DNA of 5,940 nt from Phycisphaerae bacterium (GTDB taxonomy: Bacteria; Planctomycetota; Phycisphaerae; JAJVII01), in assembly GCA_028706835.1 (NCBI GenBank), contig JAQTVL010000296.1:1-5940 (forward strand), in the 5' to 3' direction. The notes below the pieces were generated by a model that saw nothing but the letters and a program-made list of their open reading frames with translations, was not told the origin of the DNA and searched no databases. The translations under genes and the position numbers were made by a program. Below are positions 1-4,945 of the stretch, piece after piece (the stretch's first letter is position 1; every line of letters begins with the position of its first letter).

Positions 1-18
1 CATGATAAACTTGTCCAT
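1..18 (-). CDS. Start of a divergent protein-coding gene (5' end only)
   Basis: Reading the minus strand leftward from base 18 gives ATG and the codons for MDKFIM, and the frame is still open at the window edge. The call rests on the start region: a full AGGAGG lies 7 bases upstream of the ATG at the ideal distance, the strongest Shine-Dalgarno sequence in the window. A second in-frame ATG at bases 3-1 is a less likely start because the Shine-Dalgarno spacing fits the first. Only six residues are visible, so no function can be given. The gene is transcribed away from priA, and the two share the intergenic region at 19-274. Confidence 0.6.
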
Positions 19-25
19 TGGCCAG

Positions 26-31
26 CCTCCT
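26..31 (-). promoter_or_regulatory. Shine-Dalgarno sequence of the divergent gene
   Basis: Minus-strand AGGAGG with a 7-base spacer to the ATG at 18. It matches the anti-Shine-Dalgarno consensus perfectly and decides the start of the partial gene at the left edge. Confidence 0.65.
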
Positions 32-114
32 GTAAGGGTGAAGGTAAACAGCTCGAACGCAACCAACTGAGCGTTTGCCCCATATCCTGCAAGAGTCTGG
101 CCGCTTTTGCCACA

Positions 115-199
115 TGGTATCTACGGGACTGGCCCAGAAAGGGGCGATCGCGTCCCCAGCGATAAATCGCTGGGCTATTACCAGATGTCCCTACGGGGC
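115..199. repeat. REP-like palindromic intergenic element
   Basis: This stretch is a string of short inverted repeats. GGGGCG (141-146) can pair with CG plus CCCC (151-157) across a bulged T. CCCAGCGAT (155-163) and ATCGCTGGG (166-174) form perfect 9-bp arms around a central AA. GTCCC-TAC-GGGGC (187-199) is a tiny stem-loop. The word CTACGGG occurs at 121-127 and again at 191-197, exactly 70 bases apart, which suggests two degenerate copies of one unit. The arms overlap, so the hairpins compete and cannot all form at once. The layout resembles REP or miniature mobile elements found between genes in many genomes, but copy number cannot be judged from one window. Confidence 0.55.
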
Positions 200-237
200 A
201 AACAAATACGGTCATGCACCCATCGTTCGAGGGGTTC

Positions 238-266
238 TTGCTGTTTTGTGCGGCCCGCGGTACGAT
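238..266 (+). promoter_or_regulatory. Candidate sigma70-type promoter of priA
   Basis: TTGCTG (238-243) and TACGAT (261-266) are separated by exactly 17 bases. The -10 box matches the consensus at four of six positions and the -35 box at three. Transcription would start at about 272-275, on or within a few bases of the priA ATG at 275, so the transcript would be leaderless or nearly so. No Shine-Dalgarno sequence precedes that ATG, which agrees with this reading. Confidence 0.4.
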
Positions 267-274
267 CTCGCCCG

Positions 275-2632
275 ATGAATTCCGATCCCCCACAGCCCTT
301 CCGTCTTCGTTCCGACGACGACCGCCCGGCTGTTCCGCCGCCCGCCGCGCCGCCGGCGCCGGCCGAGCGCGTCGAGGCGCGTGAGCCCGGTTCGGTCATC
401 GCCGTCGCGTTCGACAGCCCGCTCTATCGCGAATTCGATTACGCGCTCCCGCCACAGTGGGTCGGCAAGGTGGCGCCCGGGCAGCGCGTCGAAGTGCCGT
501 TCGGCAAGGGCAACAAGCCGCAGGTTGGCTTCTGCGTCGGAATCCCGACAGAGTGGCGGACGCCGAAGCTCAAGCAGATTCTTGACGTGGTCGACGAGGT
601 CCCCCTGATCGACCCGCCGCTGTTCGAGTTGGCGCGATGGATCAGCGAGTACTACGTCTCGCCGATCGGCCGGACGCTGGCGACGATGGTGCCGTCGGCG
701 GTCAAACGGCAGATCGGCATGGCGCAGCGGACGATGGTGCATCTCGCCGTCGCGCCGGAGCAGGTGGAAGCGAAGCTGGCGGAATCGAGGAAGAGTGCGA
801 AGAGGCAAGCGATCGCCAAGGCGCTGGTCGATGCCAATGCCCTGACGCCCGACACTGCGATCGAGATCGATACGCTTGCGAAACTCGCCGGATGCGCCAA
901 GGCGCCCATCCTGCACCTCATCGAAAAGGGCGTTGCCGCCGGCGTTGTGCAGGACTACCTGCCGGGCCAGCCGCCCCCGCCGGCGGAACTGCTGGAGCCG
1001 GACTTCCAACTGAACGATTTGCAGAGCGCCGCCCTCGAGAAGCTCGGCCCGAAAGTCGACGAGCCGGCTTTCTCCGTCACGTTGCTGCACGGCGTGACCA
1101 GCAGCGGCAAGACGGAAATCTACCTTCGGCTGATCCGCCGCGCGCTGGCCCGCGGGCGGCAGGTGCTGGTGCTCATACCGGAGATCGCGCTGACGACGCA
1201 GGCGGTGGACCGCTACCGCAAGCGGCTGGGCAGCGTCGCGGTCATTCACTCCGGGCTGAACGACACGCAACGTCACCTGGCCTGGGCCCGGATCGCCCGC
1301 GGCGATTACCAGGTCGTGCTCGGCACGCTGTCCGGCGTGTTCGCCCCGTGCCCCCGGCTGGGGCTGATCGTCGTCGACGAGGAGCAGGAGTCGAGCTTCA
1401 AGCACCTCAAGTCGCCGCGCTACAGCGCCCGCGACGTGGCGATCAAGCGCGGCCAACTGCTCGGCATCCCGGTGATCCTCGGCTCGGCGACGCCATCGCT
1501 GGAGAGCTGGCACAACGCGCAGCACCTCCAGCGCTACGAGTATCTCGAACTGCCGCGGCGTGTCTCGGACGTGCCTATGCCCAAGGTTCGCGTGGTCGAT
1601 ATGCACGAGGAGGCCCGCGCCCGCCACGGCATACACCTGCTCAGCCGGCTGCTCGAGCAGCAGATACAGCTTGCGGTTGACGGCAAGCGGCAGGTGGTGC
1701 TGCTGCTGAACCGGCGGGGGTATGCCAGCTACCTGTTCTGCCAGTCCTGCCAGTTCGTCATGGACTGCGAGCGGTGCAACGTTCACCTGACGTACCATAG
1801 GGCGCTGGACGTCGGCTTGTGCCACCAGTGCGGCCGGAAGGTGTCGGTGCCGGCGAACTGCCCGAGTTGCGGGCACAAACTGATCCGGTTCGGCCTGGGC
1901 ACCCAGCGGATCGAGGAGGAGTTGAACCGCAAGTTCCCGTCGCTTCGATACGCCCGCGTGGACAGCGATACGATGCGGCACGCCCGCGACTACGAACGCG
2001 TGCTGTCGCAGTTCGAGCAGGGCGAACTCGACCTGCTGCTCGGCACGCAGATGATTGCCAAGGGGCTGGATTTTCCGAACGTCAGGCTGGTCGGCGTGGT
2101 GTCGGCTGACACGACGCTGGCGATCCCGGATTTTCGGTCGGCGGAACGGACGTTTCAGCTTGTCTCGCAGGTGGCGGGCAGGGCGGGCCGGAGCGGCGAG
2201 GGCGGGGAGGGCCGCGTCGTCATCCAGACGCTGCACGCGGCGCTGCCGGCCATTACCTTCGCCGTGAAGCACGACTACCGCGGCTTCGCGGAGCACGAAC
2301 TGCCCGCCCGCAAAGAACTGGGCTATCCGCCGTTCGGCCGAATGGCGCTGTTCGTGCTGCGACACCGCGACCGCGAGAAGGTGCTGCTGGCGGCTGACGA
2401 ACTGGCGAAGAAGCTGACGGAGATACGCGCTGCCGCCGGCCTGCCGGGCAGAATCCTCGGCCCCGGCCCGGCGCCGATCGAGCGGATTCGCGATCAGTTT
2501 CGGTTCCACGTTCTGCTACAATCGCCGCGGGCGGACCTGATGCAGCGTTGGCTGGCGGAGGCGAGGCGGCAGGGGGCGCTGGACCTCGCGGTGGAGTGGG
2601 TGGTGGACGTGGACCCGCTGGCGGTGATGTGA
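275..2632 (+). CDS. priA: Primosomal protein N' (PriA), replication-restart DNA helicase
   Basis: PriA is a superfamily 2 3'-5' helicase that binds stalled forks and reloads the replicative helicase. The 785-residue reading shows the family layout. A Pro/Ala-rich tail of about 37 residues comes first, then the 3'-DNA-binding domain (about 41-140, with APGQRVEVPFG). Walker A is GVTSSGKT (273-280), the Walker B region is VVDEEQ (366-371), and motif III is GSATPS (403-408). Eight cysteines (489, 492, 498, 501, 516, 519, 529, 532) form the two zinc sites. The C-terminal helicase lobe has LLGTQMIAKGLDF (588-600) and QVAGRAGR (632-639), followed by ELGYPPFGR (681-689). Length is slightly above the usual 730 or so because of the N-terminal tail. 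The frame is open back to 107, but ATG 275 is preferred: the upstream part crosses the palindromic repeat and the promoter and encodes no PriA-like sequence. Motif II reads DEEQ rather than the usual DEEH. Confidence 0.96.
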   Translation: MNSDPPQPFRLRSDDDRPAVPPPAAPPAPAERVEAREPGSVIAVAFDSPLYREFDYALPPQWVGKVAPGQRVEVPFGKGNKPQVGFCVGIPTEWRTPKLKQILDVVDEVPLIDPPLFELARWISEYYVSPIGRTLATMVPSAVKRQIGMAQRTMVHLAVAPEQVEAKLAESRKSAKRQAIAKALVDANALTPDTAIEIDTLAKLAGCAKAPILHLIEKGVAAGVVQDYLPGQPPPPAELLEPDFQLNDLQSAALEKLGPKVDEPAFSVTLLHGVTSSGKTEIYLRLIRRALARGRQVLVLIPEIALTTQAVDRYRKRLGSVAVIHSGLNDTQRHLAWARIARGDYQVVLGTLSGVFAPCPRLGLIVVDEEQESSFKHLKSPRYSARDVAIKRGQLLGIPVILGSATPSLESWHNAQHLQRYEYLELPRRVSDVPMPKVRVVDMHEEARARHGIHLLSRLLEQQIQLAVDGKRQVVLLLNRRGYASYLFCQSCQFVMDCERCNVHLTYHRALDVGLCHQCGRKVSVPANCPSCGHKLIRFGLGTQRIEEELNRKFPSLRYARVDSDTMRHARDYERVLSQFEQGELDLLLGTQMIAKGLDFPNVRLVGVVSADTTLAIPDFRSAERTFQLVSQVAGRAGRSGEGGEGRVVIQTLHAALPAITFAVKHDYRGFAEHELPARKELGYPPFGRMALFVLRHRDREKVLLAADELAKKLTEIRAAAGLPGRILGPGPAPIERIRDQFRFHVLLQSPRADLMQRWLAEARRQGALDLAVEWVVDVDPLAVM

Positions 2633-2637
2633 GGAGC

Positions 2638-2716
2638 AGCTTTCAGCGAAGAAGCTTTCAGCGATCAGGGAAGAAGTGCTTCCGGCTGAATGCTGAGAGC
2701 TGAAAGCTGAACGCTC
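2638..2716. repeat. Nested inverted repeat between priA and the DUF502 gene
   Basis: Two tandem 15-base copies begin AGCTTTCAGCGA (2638-2652 and 2653-2667) and differ at two positions. They are followed by inverted copies GCTGAGAGCT (2692-2701) and GCTGAAAGCT (2699-2708). The inner arm 2653-2662 pairs with 2692-2701 (one G-U pair), continues through TCAG/CTGA (2665-2668 with 2686-2689), and closes with GGAAG/CTTCC (2669-2673 with 2679-2683) around AAGTG. The outer arm 2638-2647 can pair with 2699-2708 instead. No T-tract follows, so it is not a textbook terminator. It looks like a REP-type insertion that could slow or partly end transcription between the two genes. Confidence 0.6.
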
Positions 2717-2725
2717 TGTTTTCCC

Positions 2726-2731
2726 GGGAGG
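2726..2731 (+). promoter_or_regulatory. Shine-Dalgarno sequence of the DUF502 gene
   Basis: GGGAGG lies 5 bases before the ATG at 2737. It supports that start, and the hydrophobic N-terminal region of the family follows directly. Confidence 0.7.
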
Positions 2732-2736
2732 ACGCG

Positions 2737-3381
2737 ATGGCGGAAGAGAAGAAGGAAGGCTCGTTCGCAACGGGCATTCGCGCGTTCGGCAAGACGATCG
2801 TCGCCGGCGTCGCCGTGACCGTGCCGTTCATCATTTCCGTCTGGGTCGCGCTCTGGCTGGGCAACTCGGTCGCTGACCTGACCCACGCCGTGTTCAAGGG
2901 GGTCGGCGCGCCGGCGTTGCCGCGGACCGGCTGGCAGTGGGCGGTCCTTGCCGGCGTGATCGGCGTGCTTGGCGGCTTGGTGATCTTCTGGCTGGTCGGC
3001 ACGCTCACGCGGATGTACCTGGGGCGAAAGCTGGTCGAACTGGGCGAATTCCTGATGCTGCACATCCCGCTGATCAAGAGCCTCTACGAGGCCGCCCGCG
3101 ACATGATGCGGTTCTTCGGCGGCGAGAAGACCCGCGACAGCAAGGTCGTCTACGTGTCGCTGGCCGGCGGCCAGATTCAGATGCTGGGCCTGCTGACCAA
3201 CCCGAAGCCCCGCGGCTACCGTCCCGAGGAAGGCGAGACCGTTGCCAGGGTGGCCGTCTGGCTGCCAATGAGCTACCAGTTGGGCGGCTTCATGATCTAC
3301 GTTCGCCCCGACCAGGTCCGCCCCGCGCACCTGACGGTCGAGCAGGCGATGAAGATCTGCGCCACGGCCGACGTGGGGTGA
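2737..3381 (+). CDS. DUF502 family two-helix inner-membrane protein
   Basis: A 214-residue protein with a short charged N-terminus (MAEEKKEG). A first membrane helix lies at about 21-43 and a second at about 68-90. A soluble domain of about 120 residues follows, probably cytoplasmic. The segment HIPLIKSLYEAARDMMRFF (109-127) and the end section GGFMIYVRPDQVRP (183-196), then VEQAMK, match the pattern I recall for DUF502 (PF04367), a family of about 200 residues found in many bacteria and in plants. The biochemical role of the bacterial members is not established. Length is normal and the start is fixed by a good Shine-Dalgarno sequence. It lies 104 bases after priA on the same strand. Cotranscription is possible, but the repeat between them may reduce it. 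I see no functional link to PriA. Confidence 0.85.
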   Translation: MAEEKKEGSFATGIRAFGKTIVAGVAVTVPFIISVWVALWLGNSVADLTHAVFKGVGAPALPRTGWQWAVLAGVIGVLGGLVIFWLVGTLTRMYLGRKLVELGEFLMLHIPLIKSLYEAARDMMRFFGGEKTRDSKVVYVSLAGGQIQMLGLLTNPKPRGYRPEEGETVARVAVWLPMSYQLGGFMIYVRPDQVRPAHLTVEQAMKICATADVG

Positions 3382-3398
3382 GGCAAGGGGCGCTGTCA

Positions 3399-3442
3399 GT
3401 CAGATTTCAAGAGCCACATTTCCCCCCCCCTTGAAACCTGAC
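3399..3442. other. 13-bp inverted repeat downstream of the DUF502 gene
   Basis: GTCAGATTTCAAG (3399-3411) faces CTTGAAACCTGAC (3430-3442) across an 18-base loop ending in a run of C (nine C in all, 3422-3430). In plus-strand RNA one position is an A-C mismatch. In minus-strand RNA the same position is a G-U pair, so all 13 positions pair. The repeat begins 18 bases after the DUF502 stop and may act as a transcript end, but no T-tract follows on either strand, so a standard intrinsic terminator is not supported. Confidence 0.5.
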
Positions 3443-3499
3443 TCAAGGCGTTCCGCGAGGATGGCGTGTCCCTGCGGAATCCATCCGGTACATAAGATG

Positions 3500-3573
3500 G
3501 GCTCCCGATGGGCCCGAGGCCGCAGTCTTCAATCCTCTACTCTGATGACTGCTGTCCGGGCGAACCGGGAGCC
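3500..3573 (+). other. Long interrupted hairpin, possible structured RNA
   Basis: Nested arms pair in register: GGCTCCCG (3500-3507) with CGGGAGCC (3566-3573), GCCCG (3512-3516) with CGGGC (3557-3561), and GCAGTC (3522-3527) with GACTGC (3547-3552), around a 19-base loop (3528-3546). In plus-strand RNA, GGC (3518-3520) also pairs with GTC (3554-3556) using one G-U pair, which would be a mismatch on the other strand. That gives about 22 pairs in total, interrupted by one 4-by-4 internal loop, a bulged A and one mismatch. The plus strand is therefore slightly favoured. It matches no RNA family I recognise, and no promoter or terminator for it is clear. Confidence 0.35.
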
Positions 3574-3610
3574 GCAGCGGAGAATCTCAAAATGTCAACT
3601 CGCTACCGGA

Positions 3611-3679
3611 TCAGCAAAGCGCGGCGAACGTCAGAAGCGTCAGCAGGATGATCCGGTATTTCCTCCGAATGAAGGACAT
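3611..3679 (-). CDS. Candidate 22-residue hydrophobic small protein
   Basis: On the minus strand an ATG at 3679 opens a 22-codon frame ending in TGA at 3613-3611. A purine-rich AGAGAAGG ends 7 bases upstream and can serve as a Shine-Dalgarno sequence. The peptide starts MSFIRRKYR, with four basic residues, and ends with a 13-residue hydrophobic stretch containing LLTLLT and closing FAALC. This is the charge-then-hydrophobic shape of small membrane peptides, type I toxins, or a signal-peptide fragment. The end resembles a lipobox but has Leu just before Cys, where Gly, Ala or Ser is usual, and a stop follows at once, so it could be the remnant of a lipoprotein gene. The LLTLLT comes from a 9-base tandem repeat (3629-3646). 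No family is recognised, and such a short frame can arise by chance. Confidence 0.3.
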   Translation of the reverse strand: MSFIRRKYRIILLTLLTFAALC

Positions 3680-3802
3680 CCAATCACCTTCTCTTTCTCT
3701 CTGGCACTGGCAGGTTGTGGGTCTCACTCCACTGGCGTCTATCTATGTAGCAAATCCTATGCCAGCGTTCAGGGGCGAACCGTAGAAAATGAACGGGTGG
3801 TT

Positions 3803-3865
3803 TGTAACTGATTGTTACAGATTAACTTGTGTTCTATTTCTCGCTTCCCCGTGGTGTGTTAATCT
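3803..3865. promoter_or_regulatory. AT-rich segment with two inverted repeats
   Basis: Within a clearly AT-richer tract (about 3784-3905), TGTAAC (3803-3808) faces GTTACA (3814-3819) around TGATT. AGATTAAC (3819-3826) faces GTTAATCT (3858-3865) across 31 bases. Such symmetry and low GC are typical of operator or promoter DNA. On the minus strand TTGTTT and TAGATT lie 17 bases apart and could be a weak promoter toward the small ORF at 3679. The direction and the bound factor are unknown. Confidence 0.25.
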
Positions 3866-3902
3866 AGATAAATTGTCGATCAAAAACAACATCGCCCTGA
3901 AA

Positions 3903-3926
3903 CCGCGTTGCTTTTTCGCAACGCGG
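3903..3926 (-). terminator. Stem-loop terminator of the response regulator gene
   Basis: CCGCGTTGC (3903-3911) and GCAACGCGG (3918-3926) form a perfect 9-bp GC-rich stem. On the minus strand the loop is GAAAAA. The stem begins 15 bases after the response regulator stop. The following minus-strand bases are TTTCAGG, a short T-run, so termination may be incomplete. On the plus strand no T-run follows, which favours the minus-strand assignment. Confidence 0.65.
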
Positions 3927-3941
3927 ACCATCCAACAGCCG

Positions 3942-4340
3942 CTACGACTTCACCGTATGGCTCGCCTCGAAATCGCGGATCAGCGCCCGTAGCGTCGCGA
4001 CGACGCCGTCCGGATCGAACGGCTTCGAGAAATATGCGTCCGCCCCGCATTCCTGGCCTCGGCGGCGGCTGTCCTCGCCGTCCAGCGCGGTCACCAGCAC
4101 GATAGGCACATGGCCACCGTTCATGCCGCGCAGTTGCCGGCAGGTCTCAAAGCCGTCCATCTCCGGCAGCATCACGTCCAGCAGGAAGCCGCTGGGATGA
4201 ACCCGGCGGGCGATGTCCACCGCCTCCGGCCCGGTCAGCGCCTGGAGCGTATCCAGTCCGCCCATGTCCAGTAGTTCGCGCTCGAGTTGGTTCATCTCTT
4301 CGTCGTCTTCAACCACTACCACAAGAGGTCGAGTTCGCAT
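3942..4340 (-). CDS. Single-domain response regulator (CheY-like receiver)
   Basis: A 132-residue stand-alone receiver domain with no output domain. All conserved positions are visible: the acidic pocket E11-D12-D13 in VVVVEDDEE, the phosphoacceptor D55 in LLDVMLPEMDG, T84 in VLVTA, and K106 in YFSKPF. It should accept phosphate from a histidine kinase and act by protein contact, as CheY-type or phosphorelay proteins do. No kinase lies in the window, so its partner is unknown. The ATG at 4340 is followed directly by the first beta strand, so the start is good even though the Shine-Dalgarno sequence is weak. It ends 15 bases before a strong stem-loop, suggesting a single-gene transcript. It is divergent from the hypothetical gene at 4432, and their starts are 91 bases apart. 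Confidence 0.92.
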   Translation of the reverse strand: MRTRPLVVVVEDDEEMNQLERELLDMGGLDTLQALTGPEAVDIARRVHPSGFLLDVMLPEMDGFETCRQLRGMNGGHVPIVLVTALDGEDSRRRGQECGADAYFSKPFDPDGVVATLRALIRDFEASHTVKS

Positions 4341-4397
4341 TGCAACACCGTTTCACTAGATGCCGTCCCCACTTGTCGATTCCTACAACTCACCGCG

Positions 4398-4432
4398 CTA
4401 TATTATAGGAGTCCGCTTCGGGGCGAAGACAA
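4398..4432. promoter_or_regulatory. Compact divergent promoter region
   Basis: CTATA-T-TATAG (4398-4408) is palindromic, so both strands carry -10-like words. On the minus strand TATAAT (4407-4402) is a perfect -10 box, with TTGTCT (4432-4427) 19 bases upstream as a possible -35; this would drive the response regulator with a leader of about 55 bases. On the plus strand TATATT or TATTAT (4399-4406) would start transcription about 20 bases before the ATG at 4432. The best plus-strand -35 (TTGTCG, 4373-4378) lies 20 bases away, which is long. The two promoters overlap, so they may compete. Confidence 0.45.
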
Positions 4433-4926
4433 TGGTTCACGCTCATCCAACAAGGCAGGCGGTTGCGTTACCCAGCAGCGAGCAAATTCGGCTGGCGCTG
4501 CGGCTGTACGTGCGGGCTGCCTATCCAGCCGGCCCGCCGGAGTCGATCCAGCCGCTCATGCCGCCCGACAGTCCGTTCGATCCGCTGGAATGGCTGTCGG
4601 CTGATGCGGTTCAATGCGAGCGTCGCAAGACGGACGACGAGGCGGCGGCGTTCACGCTGCGGCTGGGCAACCGGTTCTACCCGCACATGAAGTTCCGGCT
4701 GGTCCGCGCACCGACCGAAGACGTGTTCCTGTTCATGGTCGATTCGCACGACTCGATGGTGATGGCTCATGCCCGGCCCCAGGACCAGCCGCTCGTGCGG
4801 GAATTGAACCGGCGGAACGCGGAAGTCGCGCGGGCGATCACGGCGGCGTGGACCGAGGCGGGCCTGCCGACGGAACGGAGCTGGCTGAGGCGCAGAATCG
4901 AACAAGGGCGGGCCAAGGGGAAATAG
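4432..4926 (+). CDS. Conserved-looking hypothetical protein, soluble
   Basis: A 164-residue protein with no signal peptide or membrane helix. I do not recognise a named family. It has an N-terminal helix (SEQIRLALRLYVRAAY, about 16-31), a proline-rich linker (32-52), and a mixed central part. The central part holds the compact words FTLRLGNRFYPHMKFRL (74-90) and VFLFMVDSHDSM (98-109), which read like alternating strands. A charged helix follows (about 121-143), then AGLPTERSWLRRRIEQ (143-158). The pattern GNRFYPHMK followed by DSHD looks like a conserved core, and I have an unverified impression of similar planctomycete proteins. The frame is open to an ATG at 4360, but 4432 is chosen because the longer version would read through the promoter. 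No Shine-Dalgarno sequence is evident. It is divergent from the response regulator, so a link to signalling is possible but unproven. Confidence 0.75.
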   Translation: MVHAHPTRQAVALPSSEQIRLALRLYVRAAYPAGPPESIQPLMPPDSPFDPLEWLSADAVQCERRKTDDEAAAFTLRLGNRFYPHMKFRLVRAPTEDVFLFMVDSHDSMVMAHARPQDQPLVRELNRRNAEVARAITAAWTEAGLPTERSWLRRRIEQGRAKGK

Positions 4927-4945
4927 GGCCTCTATTTCTTCCCTT
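4915..4945. terminator. Candidate two-way terminator spanning both stop codons
   Basis: GAAATAG (4920-4926) and CTATTTC (4932-4938) are perfect inverted arms around GGCCT. They extend outward as AAGGG (4915-4919) with CCCTT (4941-4945) after a two-base bulge, about 12 pairs in all. Each inner arm contains the stop codon TAG of one of the two converging genes. The plus-strand side ends in TTT, and the minus side has no T-run, so this is a plausible but weak bidirectional terminator. Confidence 0.4.

Larger units (their letters stand above)
3382..3941. other. 560-base stretch without a conventional gene
   Basis: Open frames here have no family resemblance, no consistent start signals, and lower GC than the neighbours. 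The stretch holds, in order: a 13-bp inverted repeat around nine C (3399-3442), a small inverted repeat TTCCGC/GCGGAA (3451-3456 with 3474-3479), a long interrupted hairpin (3500-3573), a candidate 22-residue small ORF on the minus strand inside a 10-bp inverted repeat (3604-3679), an AT-rich segment with two further inverted repeats (about 3784-3905), and the stem-loop that ends the response regulator gene (3903-3926). I see no tRNA, known riboswitch core, CRISPR array or transposase. Confidence 0.6.

Noticed and set aside
144..151. GCGATCGC octamer, the HIP1 word of cyanobacteria
   Set aside because: It occurs once that I noticed and is part of a larger hairpin. Nothing else points to a cyanobacterium.
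107..274. N-terminal extension of PriA from the ATG at 107 (also an in-frame ATG at 185)
   Set aside because: It reads through the palindromic element and the promoter, has no Shine-Dalgarno sequence, and encodes Arg/Cys-rich sequence unlike PriA.
212..2509. A 765-residue open frame on the minus strand opposite priA
   Set aside because: It is a shadow of a GC-rich gene with strong codon bias. The translation is low-complexity (Arg, Gln, His, Ala rich) and shows no domain, while priA in the other strand is unmistakable.
3593..3598. A perfect TTGACA -35 word on the minus strand
   Set aside because: No -10 word follows at 15-19 bases, and the downstream bases are GC-rich.
3592..3651. A 19-residue plus-strand frame starting MSTRYRISK with GGAGA 8 bases upstream
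   Set aside because: It lies opposite the 22-residue minus-strand candidate and partly owes its frame to the same repeats. It is basic and featureless, so chance is the simpler explanation, though it could be checked alongside the other.
3431..3811. A 126-residue open frame on the plus strand
   Set aside because: It starts from TTG inside an inverted repeat, has no ribosome binding site or recognisable domain, and crosses several hairpins.
3382..3941. CRISPR array, tRNA, tmRNA, SRP RNA or known riboswitch in the long gap
   Set aside because: There are no regularly spaced direct repeats and no recognisable tRNA arms or conserved riboswitch cores; only inverted repeats are present.
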